This document shows positions 8,866-20,713 of a stretch of DNA of 64,000 nucleotides, in pieces. Each line of letters opens with the position of its first letter. Position 1 is the first letter of the stretch. The stretch comes from Alloyangia pacifica (lineage in GTDB: Bacteria; Pseudomonadota; Alphaproteobacteria; Rhodobacterales; Rhodobacteraceae): positions 186,001 to 250,000 of the forward strand of contig NZ_CP022190.1 in the NCBI RefSeq assembly GCF_003111685.1, read 5' to 3'. The translations under genes were made by a program, and so were the position numbers. The notes under the pieces were generated by a model, which was given only the letters and a program-made list of their open reading frames with translations, was not told the DNA's origin and searched no databases.

Positions 8866-10887
8866 ATGATCCGTTTTCTCCAAACGCCCGGGCGCGGCCT
8901 GCTGGCCTCCTTTGCGGGCGCCGTGCTCGGGCTGGCCGCACCCTCCGTGCTTGCCCAGGGCGGCGGCGCATCCGAGCCGCCGCCGGAACGGGCGATGCCG
9001 GTGCCCGTCGGCGCGGACTGGCCCTATTATGGCGGCGACGGCATGGCACAGCGCTTTTCGCCGCTGACCCAGATCACCCCTGCCAATGTCGGACAGCTCG
9101 AGCGCGCCTTCGTCTTCCACACCGGCGATCTGCCCCCCGGCGACGGCGCCGGCAGATACGCCGCCGAGACGACGCCGCTGAAGATCGGCGACAGTCTCGT
9201 CATGTGCACCGCGATGAACAGGATGATCTCGATCGACGCGGCAACCGGCGAGGAGCGCTGGCGCTTCGATCCCGAGGTCCCGCGCGAGGCGATCCCCTAT
9301 GGGGCCACCTGCCGCGGTGTGGCCGCCTATACCGATCCGGACAGGCCCGAGGGCGAGGCCTGCAAGGTGCGGGTGATCGAGGCCACGCTCGATGCCCGCC
9401 TGATCGCGCTCGACGTCGAGACCGGGGAGCCCTGCACGGACTTCGGCAGCGACGGACAGGTCGATCTCTGGGAGGGCATCGGCGAAAAGGTGCCGGGCTT
9501 CTACGCGGTCACCGCCGCGCCCACCATCGTCGGCGGTATCGTGGTCACCGGCGCACAGGTCAAGGACGGACAGGCCGAGGACGCTCCTTCGGGGGTGGTG
9601 CGCGGCTTCGACGCGGTGACCGGCGCGCTCGCCTGGGCCTGGGACTTGGCCGCACCCGAGGAGATGGGCGGCGGCCCGTCCGAGGGCAAGACCTACACCC
9701 GCGGTACGCCCAACATGTGGACCACCGCCACCGCCGACGAGCTGCGCGGCATCGTCTACCTTCCGCTCGGCAATTCCGCGGTGGACTACTATGGCTCCAA
9801 CCGCTCGGAGGCGGAGAATACCTACGCCACCTCTCTGGTCGCACTGGATGCCGCCACCGGCGAGGAGCTCTGGCATTTCCAGACCCTGCGGCACGACGTG
9901 TGGGACTACGATCTCGGCGCGCAGCCGACGCTGCTGGACTACAAGGGCGAGCCGGCAATCCTGCTGTCCTCGAAACAGGGGGATCTCTACATCCTCAACC
10001 GCGAGACCGGCGCGCCGCTCACCCCGGTGGGCGAGCTCACCGACCTGCCGCAGGGCGAGATCGAGCCGGACTTCGTCGCCGACAGCCAGCCGGTGTCCCT
10101 CTGGGCGACCCTGCGCAAGCCGCCGCTGACCGAGAAGCGCATGTGGGGGATCACCCCCATCGACCAGCTCTATTGCCGCATCCGTTTCCGGCAGATGGTC
10201 TACGACGGCTACCTGACCCCGCCTTCGACCCGGAATTACATCCAGTACCCGGGCTATTACGGGGGCAACGACTGGGGCTCGGTGGCGGTGGACACGTCCC
10301 GCGGGCTGCTCATCGCCAACTACAACGACATTCCCAATCTCACCCGGCTGGTGCCCCGCGCCGAGGCCGACGCCGAGGGTATGCGGCCGATCGGCAGCCC
10401 TGAGCGCGCCGCGGGGCGCGGCCAGCCGCAGGTGGGCGCGCCCTACGGGGTGACAACCAACGCCGGGTGGCGATCAGGCCTCACCGAACTTCCCTGCACC
10501 CAGCCGCCCTATGGCGGGATCACCGCCATCGACCTCGCGACGGGTGAGCCGGTCTGGGACACGCCGCTTGGCACCGCCCGGCGCAATGGCCCCTTCGGCC
10601 TGCCGTCGCGGCTGCCGCTGAAGATCGGCACACCGAACAATGGTGGCGCGGTACTCACCGCATCGGGGCTGATCTTCATCGGGGCGGCCGTCGACAACCT
10701 CTTCCGCGCCATCGACATCGAAACCGGCGAGACGCTCTGGACCGACGCGCTGCCCGCGGGCGGGCAGGCCAACCCGATCAGCTACGAGGTGGACGGCCGG
10801 CAATACGTGCTGATCGCCGCCACCGGCCATCACGCGATGGAAACCGGGGTCAGCGACGCGATCATCGCCTATAGGCTGCCCGACTGA
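8866..10887 (+). CDS. PQQ-dependent membrane-associated dehydrogenase, catalytic subunit (Gcd/SldA/QuiA family)
   Basis: Periplasmic quinoprotein oxidising a sugar, polyol or quinate-type substrate. AGGAGG at 8851-8856 lies 9 nt before the ATG at 8866 but only 3 nt before the ATG at 8860, so 8866 is preferred. The signal peptide runs to about residue 30 (PSVLAQ). The beta-propeller repeats are clear ([39 protein letters not shown]). The Gcd-family blocks [22 protein letters not shown] and HDVWDYD are present; the last carries the presumed catalytic Asp. At about 673 residues it lacks the fused membrane domain of E. coli Gcd, which is supplied by the preceding gene. Substrate not determinable; no PQQ synthesis genes in the window. 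Confidence 0.88.
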   Translation: MIRFLQTPGRGLLASFAGAVLGLAAPSVLAQGGGASEPPPERAMPVPVGADWPYYGGDGMAQRFSPLTQITPANVGQLERAFVFHTGDLPPGDGAGRYAAETTPLKIGDSLVMCTAMNRMISIDAATGEERWRFDPEVPREAIPYGATCRGVAAYTDPDRPEGEACKVRVIEATLDARLIALDVETGEPCTDFGSDGQVDLWEGIGEKVPGFYAVTAAPTIVGGIVVTGAQVKDGQAEDAPSGVVRGFDAVTGALAWAWDLAAPEEMGGGPSEGKTYTRGTPNMWTTATADELRGIVYLPLGNSAVDYYGSNRSEAENTYATSLVALDAATGEELWHFQTLRHDVWDYDLGAQPTLLDYKGEPAILLSSKQGDLYILNRETGAPLTPVGELTDLPQGEIEPDFVADSQPVSLWATLRKPPLTEKRMWGITPIDQLYCRIRFRQMVYDGYLTPPSTRNYIQYPGYYGGNDWGSVAVDTSRGLLIANYNDIPNLTRLVPRAEADAEGMRPIGSPERAAGRGQPQVGAPYGVTTNAGWRSGLTELPCTQPPYGGITAIDLATGEPVWDTPLGTARRNGPFGLPSRLPLKIGTPNNGGAVLTASGLIFIGAAVDNLFRAIDIETGETLWTDALPAGGQANPISYEVDGRQYVLIAATGHHAMETGVSDAIIAYRLPD

Positions 10888-10903
10888 GCGTGCTGCGGGC
10901 ACA

Positions 10904-10930
10904 AAAAAGAGGCGGGCCGCGGCCCGCCTC
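10904..10930 (-). terminator. Intrinsic terminator of purH
   Basis: A perfect 22-bp palindrome at 10909-10930 (11-bp arms starting GAGGCGGGCC). On the minus strand it is followed by six T residues, so it ends the purH transcript. It may also block read-through from the dehydrogenase gene. Confidence 0.8.
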
Positions 10931-10957
10931 CCCTGTCAGCCTGCGATCCGCGCTTGA

Positions 10958-12547
<1,590 letters not shown>

Positions 12548-12566
12548 GAGGAGAGTCCCAGATGGT

Positions 12567-14315
12567 TCAGAGCGTCACATCCGGCTCGTCCTGCCCAAGG
12601 TCTCGGATCGCGATGGCGGTGTCCTGCGCCTTGGCCAGCGACCAGCGGATGCGCGTCGCATACTCCATCACGCGGCCGGATAAAACGACCTGTTGCGCCC
12701 CGCGGGGCCGAAGCCGGCCATTTTCCAGGTAAACCGAGTCTTCCACCGCCATTTTCACCCCCGGTTCGGGGCGGAACACCCAGATCTCGCCCGAACGCAG
12801 CCCCAGCGAGACCGCCGCGCCGGCCATGTCGAGCTCGGCATCGACGTCGGGATGCAGGTGAAAGCGAATCTCATAGCGGAACCCTTCAAGCCCGCCCCGG
12901 TCGAGCCGCTTGTCGAAGGTCTTACGATCCTTGGCATCCAGCGCGAAGAGCATGTCCTCGCCTTCCAGGGTTCGACCGTCGAGGCTCAGCTCGAGCTTGC
13001 GCGCATGGGTCAGCCCGTGGCTGCGCTTGTAGCCGTCATGGGCGGCCTCGAACCGCCAGCCCGCCGCGTCCTGCGCCAGTTCCACCGGCACCTCGCGCGG
13101 GCCCTCGACGATCAGCTCGCGTTCGATCCCGCCGATGCGCTTGCGTTCCCCGAGCCGGGCGCTCGACGTACCATCGAGGCAGAGCGTGGAATGCGACGGC
13201 GTGGCCCGCGCCGCGCGCCGCCACTCCTCGCCGAAGACCGAGCCGGCGCCGCAGCTGACGATCAGCGGGCGACGACCCGATGTCAATTCGAAGGCCAGCG
13301 TCGAGGCATGTGCGCCCGCCGAGGCGCGCCCCTGCGGCGGCGGCGCGGCGTCGACGATCACCGTGCTGCGCCCGCCCGCCAGCCGCGCACAGCCCATGGC
13401 AAGGCCCTCGACCGGGCGGCGGCGCACCCCCGAGGCGGCCAGCGCCTGGTCGAGCCGCCCCTCGGCCCCGCGCCCGCCGCCGTGAAAGCGCGCCAAACCG
13501 CCGTCGGCATGGCGCAGCGCGCGCAGCGTCGGCGCGATGCGGGTGATGGCGTTGAGATGCGCGCCGCCGGGCTCGAGGTCGGCCTCCTCCAGCGCCGCCC
13601 GCGCCCAGGTGAGCAGGGTGAAGACCTCCAGCAATTCCTCGGGGTTGCGTGTCGGCAGGCCGCCCGCCACGTCGATCTGCCGGCTGCATTCCAAATCCAG
13701 CGCCTGCCGCGCCGGATCGAGATAGGCCCGCATCCCCTCGAGCGAGAGCGCGGCGTAGATCAGCCCGGTGAGCGCCTCGAAGCGCGGCAGCCCCGGCAGG
13801 GCCGCGCCGCGCCGCTTGGCAAGAAAGCGCGTTTGCCCCGCCAGTGCCCGGTAAAAGGCCGCCGAGTCCTCGGCGCTCATGCCGCGCAGCAGGAAAAGCG
13901 CATGGTGGATCCAGCGGATCAGCCGCCGCCCGGCAAGCTCGGGCACCCAGCCCGGACCGCTGCCGCGCCCGTAGCGCGCGATCCAGCCCATCAGCCAGTC
14001 CTGCGCCAGCTTGCGCGCCTCCGCATCACCCAGCGCGGCAAGATCGTCCAGCCAACGAAAGGCATGGATCTCTTCTTGCCAGGCGCGGTCCTCGAGCTCG
14101 ATGTCCCAGATCATCGCGCCCTTGCCCTCGGCAAGGTAGCCGGCGAACATCAGGTTGCCGGCGCAAAGCTGGCGCCCCCGGGCGAGTTGCCCGGTGGTGC
14201 GCGGCTCGGGCTGCGAGACAAAGGCAGTGGCGCTGCCCGCGCGCGCGGCGAGCCGCGAATGCACGCGGTTGAGAAACTGCGTGGCGGTGACCGACCAGCT
14301 CGCCATATCTACCAT
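12567..14315 (-). CDS. Heparinase II/III family protein
   Basis: 582 residues from the ATG at 14315, chosen because GAAGGG lies just upstream and the longer reading to 14381 adds an unlikely basic leader. The N-terminal half is helical (alpha/alpha toroid-like). The C-terminal part from about residue 300 is the beta-rich heparinase II/III-like domain. No signal peptide is visible, so a role in extracellular polysaccharide breakdown is doubtful; the actual substrate is unknown. The gene sits between rsmB and purH, an arrangement I associate with Rhodobacterales. Confidence 0.82.
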   Translation of the reverse strand: MVDMASWSVTATQFLNRVHSRLAARAGSATAFVSQPEPRTTGQLARGRQLCAGNLMFAGYLAEGKGAMIWDIELEDRAWQEEIHAFRWLDDLAALGDAEARKLAQDWLMGWIARYGRGSGPGWVPELAGRRLIRWIHHALFLLRGMSAEDSAAFYRALAGQTRFLAKRRGAALPGLPRFEALTGLIYAALSLEGMRAYLDPARQALDLECSRQIDVAGGLPTRNPEELLEVFTLLTWARAALEEADLEPGGAHLNAITRIAPTLRALRHADGGLARFHGGGRGAEGRLDQALAASGVRRRPVEGLAMGCARLAGGRSTVIVDAAPPPQGRASAGAHASTLAFELTSGRRPLIVSCGAGSVFGEEWRRAARATPSHSTLCLDGTSSARLGERKRIGGIERELIVEGPREVPVELAQDAAGWRFEAAHDGYKRSHGLTHARKLELSLDGRTLEGEDMLFALDAKDRKTFDKRLDRGGLEGFRYEIRFHLHPDVDAELDMAGAAVSLGLRSGEIWVFRPEPGVKMAVEDSVYLENGRLRPRGAQQVVLSGRVMEYATRIRWSLAKAQDTAIAIRDLGQDEPDVTL

Positions 14316-14492
14316 GCCCTGCCCTTCCGCCCGCCTCGGGGCTTTTGCGGCAAGGGTAGACCTCGCGGCGGCGCAAGTCACCGGGCAAGCGCCCGGAATC
14401 GCGCAAACGCGATCCCGTCGCGCCGGGTTTGCGGCCTGCGCGCAACGGCTGGCGCGGCCCGCGGCCCGAAGCCAACGGGCCGCAGGGCGGCG

Positions 14493-15782
14493 TCAGCCCG
14501 CGGGCGCCTGCAGCACGGCAACGTAGAAGCCGTCCATGCCGCCACGCTCGGGCCAGTAGTCGGGGCGCAGCCGCAGCCCGCCCTCTTCGGACCGCCACGC
14601 CGGCTCGATCCACTCGGCCTCGAGCGGTGCCACGGTTAGCCCGTCATGGCGCGACAGCGCCTCTTCGATCTGGCATTCGCCCTCGTCCGGCAGCAGCGAG
14701 CAGGTGCAGAAGACCAGCCGGCCGCCCGGCTTCAGCAACCCCAGCGCGTGGTCGATCATCGCCGCCTGCAAGCCGATGAGCTCGGAGATGCCCTCGCCCT
14801 GCTTGGCATGCGGCAGGTCGGGGTGACGGCGTATGGTGCCGGTGGCCGAGCAGGGCGCGTCGAGCAGGATTGCGTCGAAGCTGCCCTCCGCCTCCAGCGC
14901 ATCACCGACCCGTGTCTCCGCCTTCAGCCCGGTGCGCAGCAGGTTCTCGGTGATCCGCGCCATGCGGCTCTCCGACAAATCGAGCGCGGTAATCTCGGCC
15001 CCCGCCGCCGCAAGCTGCAGGGTCTTGCCGCCCGGCGCCGCGCACATGTCGAGCACCGCCAGCCCCGCCACGTCGCCAAGCAGCTTGGCGGGCATCGCCG
15101 CGGCAGCGTCCTGCACCCACCAGGCGCCTTCGTCGAAACCCGGAAGCGCCGAAACCTGCCCCGGCTCGGCGAGCCGCAACGAGCCGGTGGGCAAGAGCTC
15201 GGCGCCCAGCTTCGCGGCCCAGCCTTCAGCATCCGACGTCACGGTGATGTCAAGCGGCGCGCCGGCGGCGTGGGCGCGTTCCATGGCCGATACCGCCTTG
15301 CCGCCCCAGGCCGCGGCCAACGGCTCGCGCAGCCAGCGCGGCAGCCGCGGCGCGCGCAGCTTGGCCCATTGCTCCGGCCCCTCTTCCGACAGGCGGCGCA
15401 GGATGGCGTTGACCAACCCCGACATGGTCTTGGTCTTGCGGTCCGCCGAAATCAGGCTGACACAATCGTTCACCACGCCATGCGCCGCGCCACCGGTGCA
15501 AAGCTCATAGGTGCCGAGCCGCAGCACGTTGCGCACGAAGAGCGGCGGCGCCTTGCGCAGGCGCGACTTCAGCATCTGGTCGCAGCGCGCCAGGTTCCGC
15601 AGCACGCCTGTGGCCAGCCGTTGCGCCGCCGCGCGCTCCGAAGCCTCGAGCTTGACGAAGGGCCCGCCCTGCATTGCCTCGCTGAGCAGCCGCCCCTGCC
15701 CCAGCACCTGCCCGAGCAGCGCCACCGCCGCCGCCCGTGCCGGGCTCGCTGCTTCCGTTTTTTCCGCGCCTTTGGCTGCCAT
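14493..15782 (-). CDS. rsmB: 16S rRNA (cytosine-5) methyltransferase, RsmB family
   Basis: SAM-dependent enzyme that methylates C5 of a cytosine in 16S rRNA (C967 in E. coli). The ATG at 15782 is preferred over the upstream start at 15827. An N-terminal NusB-like domain (about 10-140) precedes the Rossmann methyltransferase. The SAM loop DMCAAPGGKT is at 245-254 and DAPCSATG at 308-315. The catalytic cysteine is C361 in FCTCSLLP. 429 residues. First gene of the rsmB - heparinase-like - purH run; divergent from the SDHAF4-like gene. Confidence 0.93.
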   Translation of the reverse strand: MAAKGAEKTEAASPARAAAVALLGQVLGQGRLLSEAMQGGPFVKLEASERAAAQRLATGVLRNLARCDQMLKSRLRKAPPLFVRNVLRLGTYELCTGGAAHGVVNDCVSLISADRKTKTMSGLVNAILRRLSEEGPEQWAKLRAPRLPRWLREPLAAAWGGKAVSAMERAHAAGAPLDITVTSDAEGWAAKLGAELLPTGSLRLAEPGQVSALPGFDEGAWWVQDAAAAMPAKLLGDVAGLAVLDMCAAPGGKTLQLAAAGAEITALDLSESRMARITENLLRTGLKAETRVGDALEAEGSFDAILLDAPCSATGTIRRHPDLPHAKQGEGISELIGLQAAMIDHALGLLKPGGRLVFCTCSLLPDEGECQIEEALSRHDGLTVAPLEAEWIEPAWRSEEGGLRLRPDYWPERGGMDGFYVAVLQAPAG

Positions 15783-15882
15783 GGGACCACTCCGCAAACC
15801 TGCGGGTCTTGCCCGCGCATGATCCACGGGCCTATATCAAGCCGACCCACGCAAGGAAAGCACGCCCGAGGAGGGCATGGCC

Positions 15883-16107
15883 ATGAGCGACGACACCAGC
15901 CCCGATCACACCGAAATCACCGCCGAGCTTCCCACGGAGCTTCCCGCTGCCGCGCAGCGCGCGCTGGCCGAGGCCGCCGAGCGCCGCAAGGCCGCCGAGG
16001 AGGCGCTGGCCAAGGATCCCCGCGCCAAGGAGTATGGCGGCCGCGACGGACTCGACCCGGCGCGCTACGGGGATTGGGAGAAAAAGGGCATCGCGATCGA
16101 TTTCTGA
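15883..16107 (+). CDS. DUF1674 protein, SDHAF4-like succinate dehydrogenase assembly factor
   Basis: 74 residues ending in the diagnostic family signature GRDGLDPARYGDWEKKGIAIDF. Its middle is a charged alpha-helix rich in Ala, Glu and Lys. The eukaryotic homologue binds flavinylated SdhA and protects it during complex II assembly; the same role is inferred here. GAGGAGG at 15868-15874 is 8 nt from the ATG at 15883 and only 2 nt from the ATG at 15877, so the shorter start is used. No sdh genes nearby. Confidence 0.85.
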   Translation: MSDDTSPDHTEITAELPTELPAAAQRALAEAAERRKAAEEALAKDPRAKEYGGRDGLDPARYGDWEKKGIAIDF

Positions 16108-16142
16108 TCGCCGGTCAGCTCGAGAACACACTGACGCGCGTT

Positions 16143-16170
16143 GGGGGGGGGCAACGGCCCCCCTTTCTTC
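16143..16170 (+). terminator. Terminator after the SDHAF4-like gene
   Basis: A run of G residues pairs with GGCCCCCC across a CAAC loop, followed on the plus strand by TTTCTTCTCTTT. It lies between this gene and the convergent dapB. Confidence 0.7.
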
Positions 16171-16225
16171 TCTTTATGGCATACGTCCGCCGGAGGCGCT
16201 CCCGCGCTCTCGGCCGGGTGCAGCG

Positions 16226-17041
16226 TCAGTCGCCGAGGCCGAGCACGTCGAGCATGTCATATTCACCCGGCGCCTTGCCCTGCCCCCAGAGGGCCGCCTT
16301 CAGCGCGCCGCGGGCAAAGAGCGCGCGGTCCGACGCGATGTGCTTGAGGGTGATGCGCTCGCCGGCGGCGGCGAATATCACCTCGTGCTCGCCAACCACG
16401 TCGCCGCCGCGCAGCGCAGCAAAGCCGATTGCGCCGCGCTCGCGCGCGCCGGTGATGCCGTCACGACCGCGGTCCGAAGCCTCGGCGAGACTCACGCCCC
16501 GGCCCTCTGCCGCCGCCTCGCCGAGCATCAGCGCGGTGCCCGACGGGGCATCGACCTTGCGGTTATGGTGCATCTCGACGATCTCGATGTCCCAATCCGC
16601 GTCGAGCGCCGCCGCGACCTGCTTGGTCAGCTTGGTCAGCAGATTGACCCCGAGGCTCATGTTGCCGGCGCGCACGATCACTGCATGACGGGCCGCGGCG
16701 CGGATTTTCTCGAGATGGCTCTCTTCCAGGCCGGTGGTGCCGATCACGTGCACGGCACGGGCCTGCGCCGCCAGCTCGGCGAACTGCACGGTGGCCGCGG
16801 GAGCGGTGAAGTCGAGCACCGCCTGCGCCTTGGCGAAGGTCTCGAGCGGATCGTCGCTGACAGAAAGCCCAAGCTCGGTGCCGCCCATGCAGGTGCCGAG
16901 GTCGCGGCCCACCCAGTCGTTGCCGCTCCGCTCGACGGCGCCGACGAGTTTCAGCTTGTCGCTGGCCAGCACCTCGCGCACCAGCATCTGGCCCATCCGT
17001 CCCGACACGCCCGTGACGACAACCCCCGGCAGTTCCGACAT
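16226..17041 (-). CDS. dapB: 4-hydroxy-tetrahydrodipicolinate reductase
   Basis: NAD(P)H-dependent reductase acting after DapA in the diaminopimelate/lysine pathway. 271 residues. The nucleotide-binding GVSGRMG is at 11-17. The catalytic block [15 protein letters not shown] contains H158/H159 and K162. GTTG at 101-104 belongs to the substrate site. Monocistronic on the minus strand, divergent from rbfA. Confidence 0.96.
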   Translation of the reverse strand: MSELPGVVVTGVSGRMGQMLVREVLASDKLKLVGAVERSGNDWVGRDLGTCMGGTELGLSVSDDPLETFAKAQAVLDFTAPAATVQFAELAAQARAVHVIGTTGLEESHLEKIRAAARHAVIVRAGNMSLGVNLLTKLTKQVAAALDADWDIEIVEMHHNRKVDAPSGTALMLGEAAAEGRGVSLAEASDRGRDGITGARERGAIGFAALRGGDVVGEHEVIFAAAGERITLKHIASDRALFARGALKAALWGQGKAPGEYDMLDVLGLGD

Positions 17042-17188
17042 CTTGCTCTCCGATCCTGAGTTTCCCGCAGGGCATACTCTGCTGCGCTGCCGATGGCAAA
17101 GGCGATGTCGGCGCGCCGCCTCCCTGCGCTGGCACCGCTATGCGTTCGCGTTCTTGGCAAATCCCCGCAAGGCGCCTATGTCTGCGCC

Positions 17189-17611
17189 ATGGCAAAGAAC
17201 AGATTCCACGAGGGCTCCGGCCCCAGCCAGAGACAGCTTCGTGTCGGCGAACTCATTCGCCGCACCTTGGCGGACGTGCTCAACCGCGGCGAGGTGCACG
17301 ACCCCGAGCTGAACCGGCTTTCGATCACCGTCGGCGAAGTTCGGGTCTCTACCGATCTCAAGGTTGCAACCGCCTATGTCGTGCCGCTCGGCGGCAAGCA
17401 GGAAGGCAATATGTTCGAGCTGCTCGAGCGCAACAAATCCGAGTTGCGCCGCCTCGTCTCGAAGGAGCTGACGCTGAAATACGCGCCGGAGCTGCGCTTC
17501 CGCCACGATGAGACCTTCGACCGGCTCGACGAGACCCGCCGCCTGTTCTCGCAGGAGGCCGTGCGCCGCGACGTCGAGGGACAGGACGCGGACGGGGACG
17601 ACGACGCGTGA
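17189..17611 (+). CDS. rbfA: 30S ribosome-binding factor A
   Basis: Small KH-type protein needed for late 30S maturation and cold adaptation. The start at 17189 gives 140 residues beginning MAKNRFHEG. The in-frame extension to 17093 overlaps the dapB promoter region and is not family-like. Core features: RQLRVGELIRRTLADVL, the beta strand LSITVGEVRVSTDLKVATAYV, and the C-terminal acidic tail GQDADGDDDA. Its stop overlaps the GTG of the next gene by 4 nt, so the two are probably translationally coupled. Confidence 0.94.
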   Translation: MAKNRFHEGSGPSQRQLRVGELIRRTLADVLNRGEVHDPELNRLSITVGEVRVSTDLKVATAYVVPLGGKQEGNMFELLERNKSELRRLVSKELTLKYAPELRFRHDETFDRLDETRRLFSQEAVRRDVEGQDADGDDDA

Positions 17612-18369
17612 GGCTTCGCGCGGGCTTCACTGCGCTGGCGCTTGCGGCTGCGGCGCTGCTCCCGTCGCTGCTGCCGTCGCAAGCGGGGGCCGTCAGCTGC
17701 GAGGGTGCCAGCCACGAGGGCAAGCGCTACACGCTCTGCACCGTGGGCGCCGACGAGGACCTGCGCACCTTCCTGCGCGCGCCCGACGGCACGGTCTGGG
17801 GACATTTCTCGACCCTCGACGCCGCGCTGCGCCAAAAGGGCGAGAGGCTGGCCTTTGCGATGAACGCCGGCATGTACCACGAGGACCGCGCGCCGGTCGG
17901 CCATTACGTCGAGAACGGCCAGGAGGAGATGCGCGTCATCTCCAGCCCCGGGCCCGGCAATTTCGGCATGCTGCCGAACGGCGTGCTCTGCATCGGCGCC
18001 GGCGAGGCGCAGGTGTATGAGACCCGCGATTTTCTCACCCGCAAGCCCGACTGCCGCTATGCCACGCAGTCGGGGCCGATGCTGGTGATCGACGGCGAGC
18101 TGCACCCGCGCTTCCTGCCCGACAGCAACTCGCGCTACATCCGCAACGGGGTCGGCACCACGGCCGACGGCAAGACGCTGGTTTTTGCCATCTCCGAGGA
18201 GCCGGTGAGCTTCTACGAGTTCGGCACGCTGTTCCGGGACGGGCTGAAGATGCCCAACGCGCTGTTCTTCGATGGCAACGTCTCGCGGCTCTTCGCGCCG
18301 GAGGTCGGCAGGACAGACATTGGACGGACGCTTGGGCCGCTCATCGGCGTGGTGGTTCCGGCCGAGTAA
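17608..18369 (+). CDS. Exported phosphodiester glycosidase family protein (DUF2233/NAGPA-like)
   Basis: 253 residues starting at GTG, which overlaps the rbfA stop (GTGA). A signal peptide is clear (LALAAAALLPSLLPSQAGA). Family blocks: FAMNAGMYHED, RNGVGTTADGKTLVFAIS and ALFFDGNVS. The NAGPA family hydrolyses phosphodiester-linked N-acetylglucosamine, and bacterial members are thought to act on cell-wall or exopolysaccharide diesters. The exact substrate here is unknown. Confidence 0.85.
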   Translation: MRLRAGFTALALAAAALLPSLLPSQAGAVSCEGASHEGKRYTLCTVGADEDLRTFLRAPDGTVWGHFSTLDAALRQKGERLAFAMNAGMYHEDRAPVGHYVENGQEEMRVISSPGPGNFGMLPNGVLCIGAGEAQVYETRDFLTRKPDCRYATQSGPMLVIDGELHPRFLPDSNSRYIRNGVGTTADGKTLVFAISEEPVSFYEFGTLFRDGLKMPNALFFDGNVSRLFAPEVGRTDIGRTLGPLIGVVVPAE

Positions 18370-18428
18370 GGCGGTGGGGGCAAGCTCCGCGGCCCACCAA
18401 ATCAACTTGACGACATACCGGAGGCGAC

Positions 18429-19802
18429 ATGGACGGCACAGAGCGCAACCACCCGGCGGCCCGGGACCTGCAGGGGCTGACCGCGCAGCTGCTCGAGGCC
18501 GCGCGCAAGGCCGGCGCAGACTCGGCGGACGCCATTGCCATCGACGGCACCTCGCTCAGCATCGACGTGCGCGCCGGCGCTCTGGAGCACGCCGAGCGCT
18601 CCGAGGGCGTCGACGTCGGCCTGCGCGTGCTGCTTGGCCAGCGCAGCGCGGTGGTCTCGACTTCGGATGTGAAGCCCGCGACGCTGGCGGCCCTGGCCGA
18701 ACGCGCCGTGGCGATGGCGCGCGAGGCGCCCGAGGATCCCTTCGCCGGGCTTGCCGATCCGTCGCAGCTGGCGACCGGCTGGGATCTGGATGCACTCGAG
18801 CTGGCGGATCCGTCCGCCGACCCTGCGCCCGATGCGCTGCAGCGCGATGCCCTCGAAGCCGAGGCGGCGGCGCTGGCGGTCGAGGGCGTGAGCCAGGTGC
18901 AGTCGGCCTCGGCCTCCTACGACGCGCAGCGAGTGTTCCTCGCGGCCAGCAACGGCTTTGCCGGAGGCTATGCGCGCACCGCCCGCTCGACCTCCTGCGT
19001 TGCCATCGCCGGGAGCGGGCTGGGGATGGAGCGCGACTACGACGGCGACAGCCGCACGTTCCAGTCCGACCTGCGCAGCCCCGCCGAAATTGGTCACCGC
19101 GCCGCGACCCGGGCGCTCGACCGGTTGAACCCGCGCAAGCCCAAGACCGGGGCCTACCCGGTGCTCTTTGACGAGCGCATTGCGTCTTCGCTGATCGGTC
19201 ACCTGGTGGCCGCCGCGAATGGCGCCTCAGTGGCGCGAGGCGGGTCCTGGCTGCGCGACGCGCTCGGCGAGCCGGTGCTGCCGGACGGCATCTCGCTGAT
19301 CGAGGACCCGCACCGCCCGCGCATCTCGGGCTCGCGCCCCTTCGATGCCGAGGGGCTGCCGACGCAGCGCCGCGCGCTCGTCAAGGATGGCGTGCTGACG
19401 GGATGGTCGCTCGATCTCGCCACCGCCCGCAAGCTGGGCATGGCGCCCACCGGCAACGCCGCGCGCGGCACCTCGTCGGGGCCCTCGCCGACCGCCTGGA
19501 ACCTCGAGCTGACGCAGGGCGACAAATCGCCCGAGCAGCTCATCGCCGAGATGGGCCGCGGCTTGGTGGTGACGTCGATGATCGGCGCGACGATCAACCC
19601 CAACACCGGCGACTACTCGCGCGGCGCCGCAGGCTGGTGGGTGGAAAACGGCGAGATCGCCTATCCCGTCTCGGGGGTCACCATCGCTGGCAACCTGCGG
19701 CAGATGCTGCGCGCGCTGGTGCCGTCGAACGACGCCCGGCCCTGGCTGTCGCGGGTCGTGCCCTCGCTGCTGGTCGAGGGGCTGACGCTTGCCGGCGAGT
19801 GA
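18429..19802 (+). CDS. pmbA: TldD/PmbA family protein (TldE-like)
   Basis: 457 residues of the TldD/PmbA peptidase family, whose E. coli members form a TldD-TldE heterodimer that processes microcin and CcdA. No HExxxH zinc motif is visible, which matches the non-catalytic TldE/PmbA branch. Family regions: SIDVRAGALEHAERSE, RDYDGDSRTFQSDL, ARGTSSGPSPT and the C-terminal GAAGWWVENGEIAYPVSGVTIAGN. No tldD partner in the window. The 3' end overlaps the next gene by 14 nt. Confidence 0.9.
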   Translation: MDGTERNHPAARDLQGLTAQLLEAARKAGADSADAIAIDGTSLSIDVRAGALEHAERSEGVDVGLRVLLGQRSAVVSTSDVKPATLAALAERAVAMAREAPEDPFAGLADPSQLATGWDLDALELADPSADPAPDALQRDALEAEAAALAVEGVSQVQSASASYDAQRVFLAASNGFAGGYARTARSTSCVAIAGSGLGMERDYDGDSRTFQSDLRSPAEIGHRAATRALDRLNPRKPKTGAYPVLFDERIASSLIGHLVAAANGASVARGGSWLRDALGEPVLPDGISLIEDPHRPRISGSRPFDAEGLPTQRRALVKDGVLTGWSLDLATARKLGMAPTGNAARGTSSGPSPTAWNLELTQGDKSPEQLIAEMGRGLVVTSMIGATINPNTGDYSRGAAGWWVENGEIAYPVSGVTIAGNLRQMLRALVPSNDARPWLSRVVPSLLVEGLTLAGE

Positions 19803-20595
19803 TCCCGCTCCGGGTCACGCCGCCGATCGCGCGCTGCTCGAGCGCGCGGCCCGCGCGGCGGGCGAGATTGCGCTCTCCTTCACCGGGGACGCGCTCGATG
19901 TCCGGTACAAGGCCGCCGACGGCAGCCCCGTGACCGCCGCCGATCTCGCGGTCAACGCCCGGCTCGAAGAGCTGTTGCGCAGCGCCCAGCCGGATTACGG
20001 CTGGCTGTCGGAGGAAAGCGTCGACAATGCCGCGCGCCGCGCCGCCGAGCGGGTGTTCATCGTCGATCCCATCGACGGCACCCGCTCGTTCATCGCCGGA
20101 GAGGACACCTGGGCGCATTCGCTGGCGGTGGCCGAGAACGGCGTGATCACCGCAGCCGCCATCTATCTTCCGAAGCGGGACCTGCTCTATAGCGCCGCGC
20201 TCGGACAGGGCGCGGTGCTGAACGGCGTACCGCTGCGCACCACCCTGACCGGCACGCTGGACGACGCCGAAGTGCTGGCCCCGCGACCGGTGATCGACAG
20301 CCCCTACTGGCGCGTGCCGCTGCCGCCGATCCGCCGCGCGCATCGTCCCTCGCTCGCCTACCGGCTGGGGCTGGTGGCCGAGGGGCGCTTTGATGCCATG
20401 CTGACCTTTCGCCCGACCTGGGAGTGGGACATCGCTGCCGGAACGCTGCTGCTGCAGGAAGCCGGGGCCAGGGTCACGGACCGGCTCGGGCGCCCGCTAA
20501 GGTTCAACGCCCGCCACCCGCAGCATCCCGGAGTGGTCGCCGCCAACCCGGCGCTGCACGCCGACATCATGGGGCGGCTGACGCTGGCGCTTTGA
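19789..20595 (+). CDS. cysQ: 3'(2'),5'-bisphosphate nucleotidase / inositol monophosphatase family
   Basis: Mg2+-dependent phosphatase, 268 residues. Metal-binding motifs: LSEES at 73-77, DPIDGTRSF at 93-101 (D93, D96) and WEWDIAAG with D214. A TTG start inside the end of the pmbA-like gene is used because GAGGGG lies upstream and no later start gives a full fold. CysQ recycles PAP from sulfate assimilation; an inositol-phosphatase role is the alternative. Part of the forward run from rbfA to lpxK. Confidence 0.85.
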   Translation: MPASDPAPGHAADRALLERAARAAGEIALSFTGDALDVRYKAADGSPVTAADLAVNARLEELLRSAQPDYGWLSEESVDNAARRAAERVFIVDPIDGTRSFIAGEDTWAHSLAVAENGVITAAAIYLPKRDLLYSAALGQGAVLNGVPLRTTLTGTLDDAEVLAPRPVIDSPYWRVPLPPIRRAHRPSLAYRLGLVAEGRFDAMLTFRPTWEWDIAAGTLLLQEAGARVTDRLGRPLRFNARHPQHPGVVAANPALHADIMGRLTLAL

Positions 20596-20713
20596 TCGTT
20601 CCGAGCCTTCCATAGACATGTGAACCAGCGGCGTAACGCTGACCTGCGGTAGAATCTTGACGCTGCGGGTGCAGAAAGTAGGTTGCGCGCGTCTGTACGG
20701 GAAAGGACCCCCC

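Noticed and set aside
17093..17188. In-frame N-terminal extension of rbfA
   Set aside because: Not family-like and covers the divergent dapB promoter; MAKNRFHEG at 17189 is the usual RbfA beginning.
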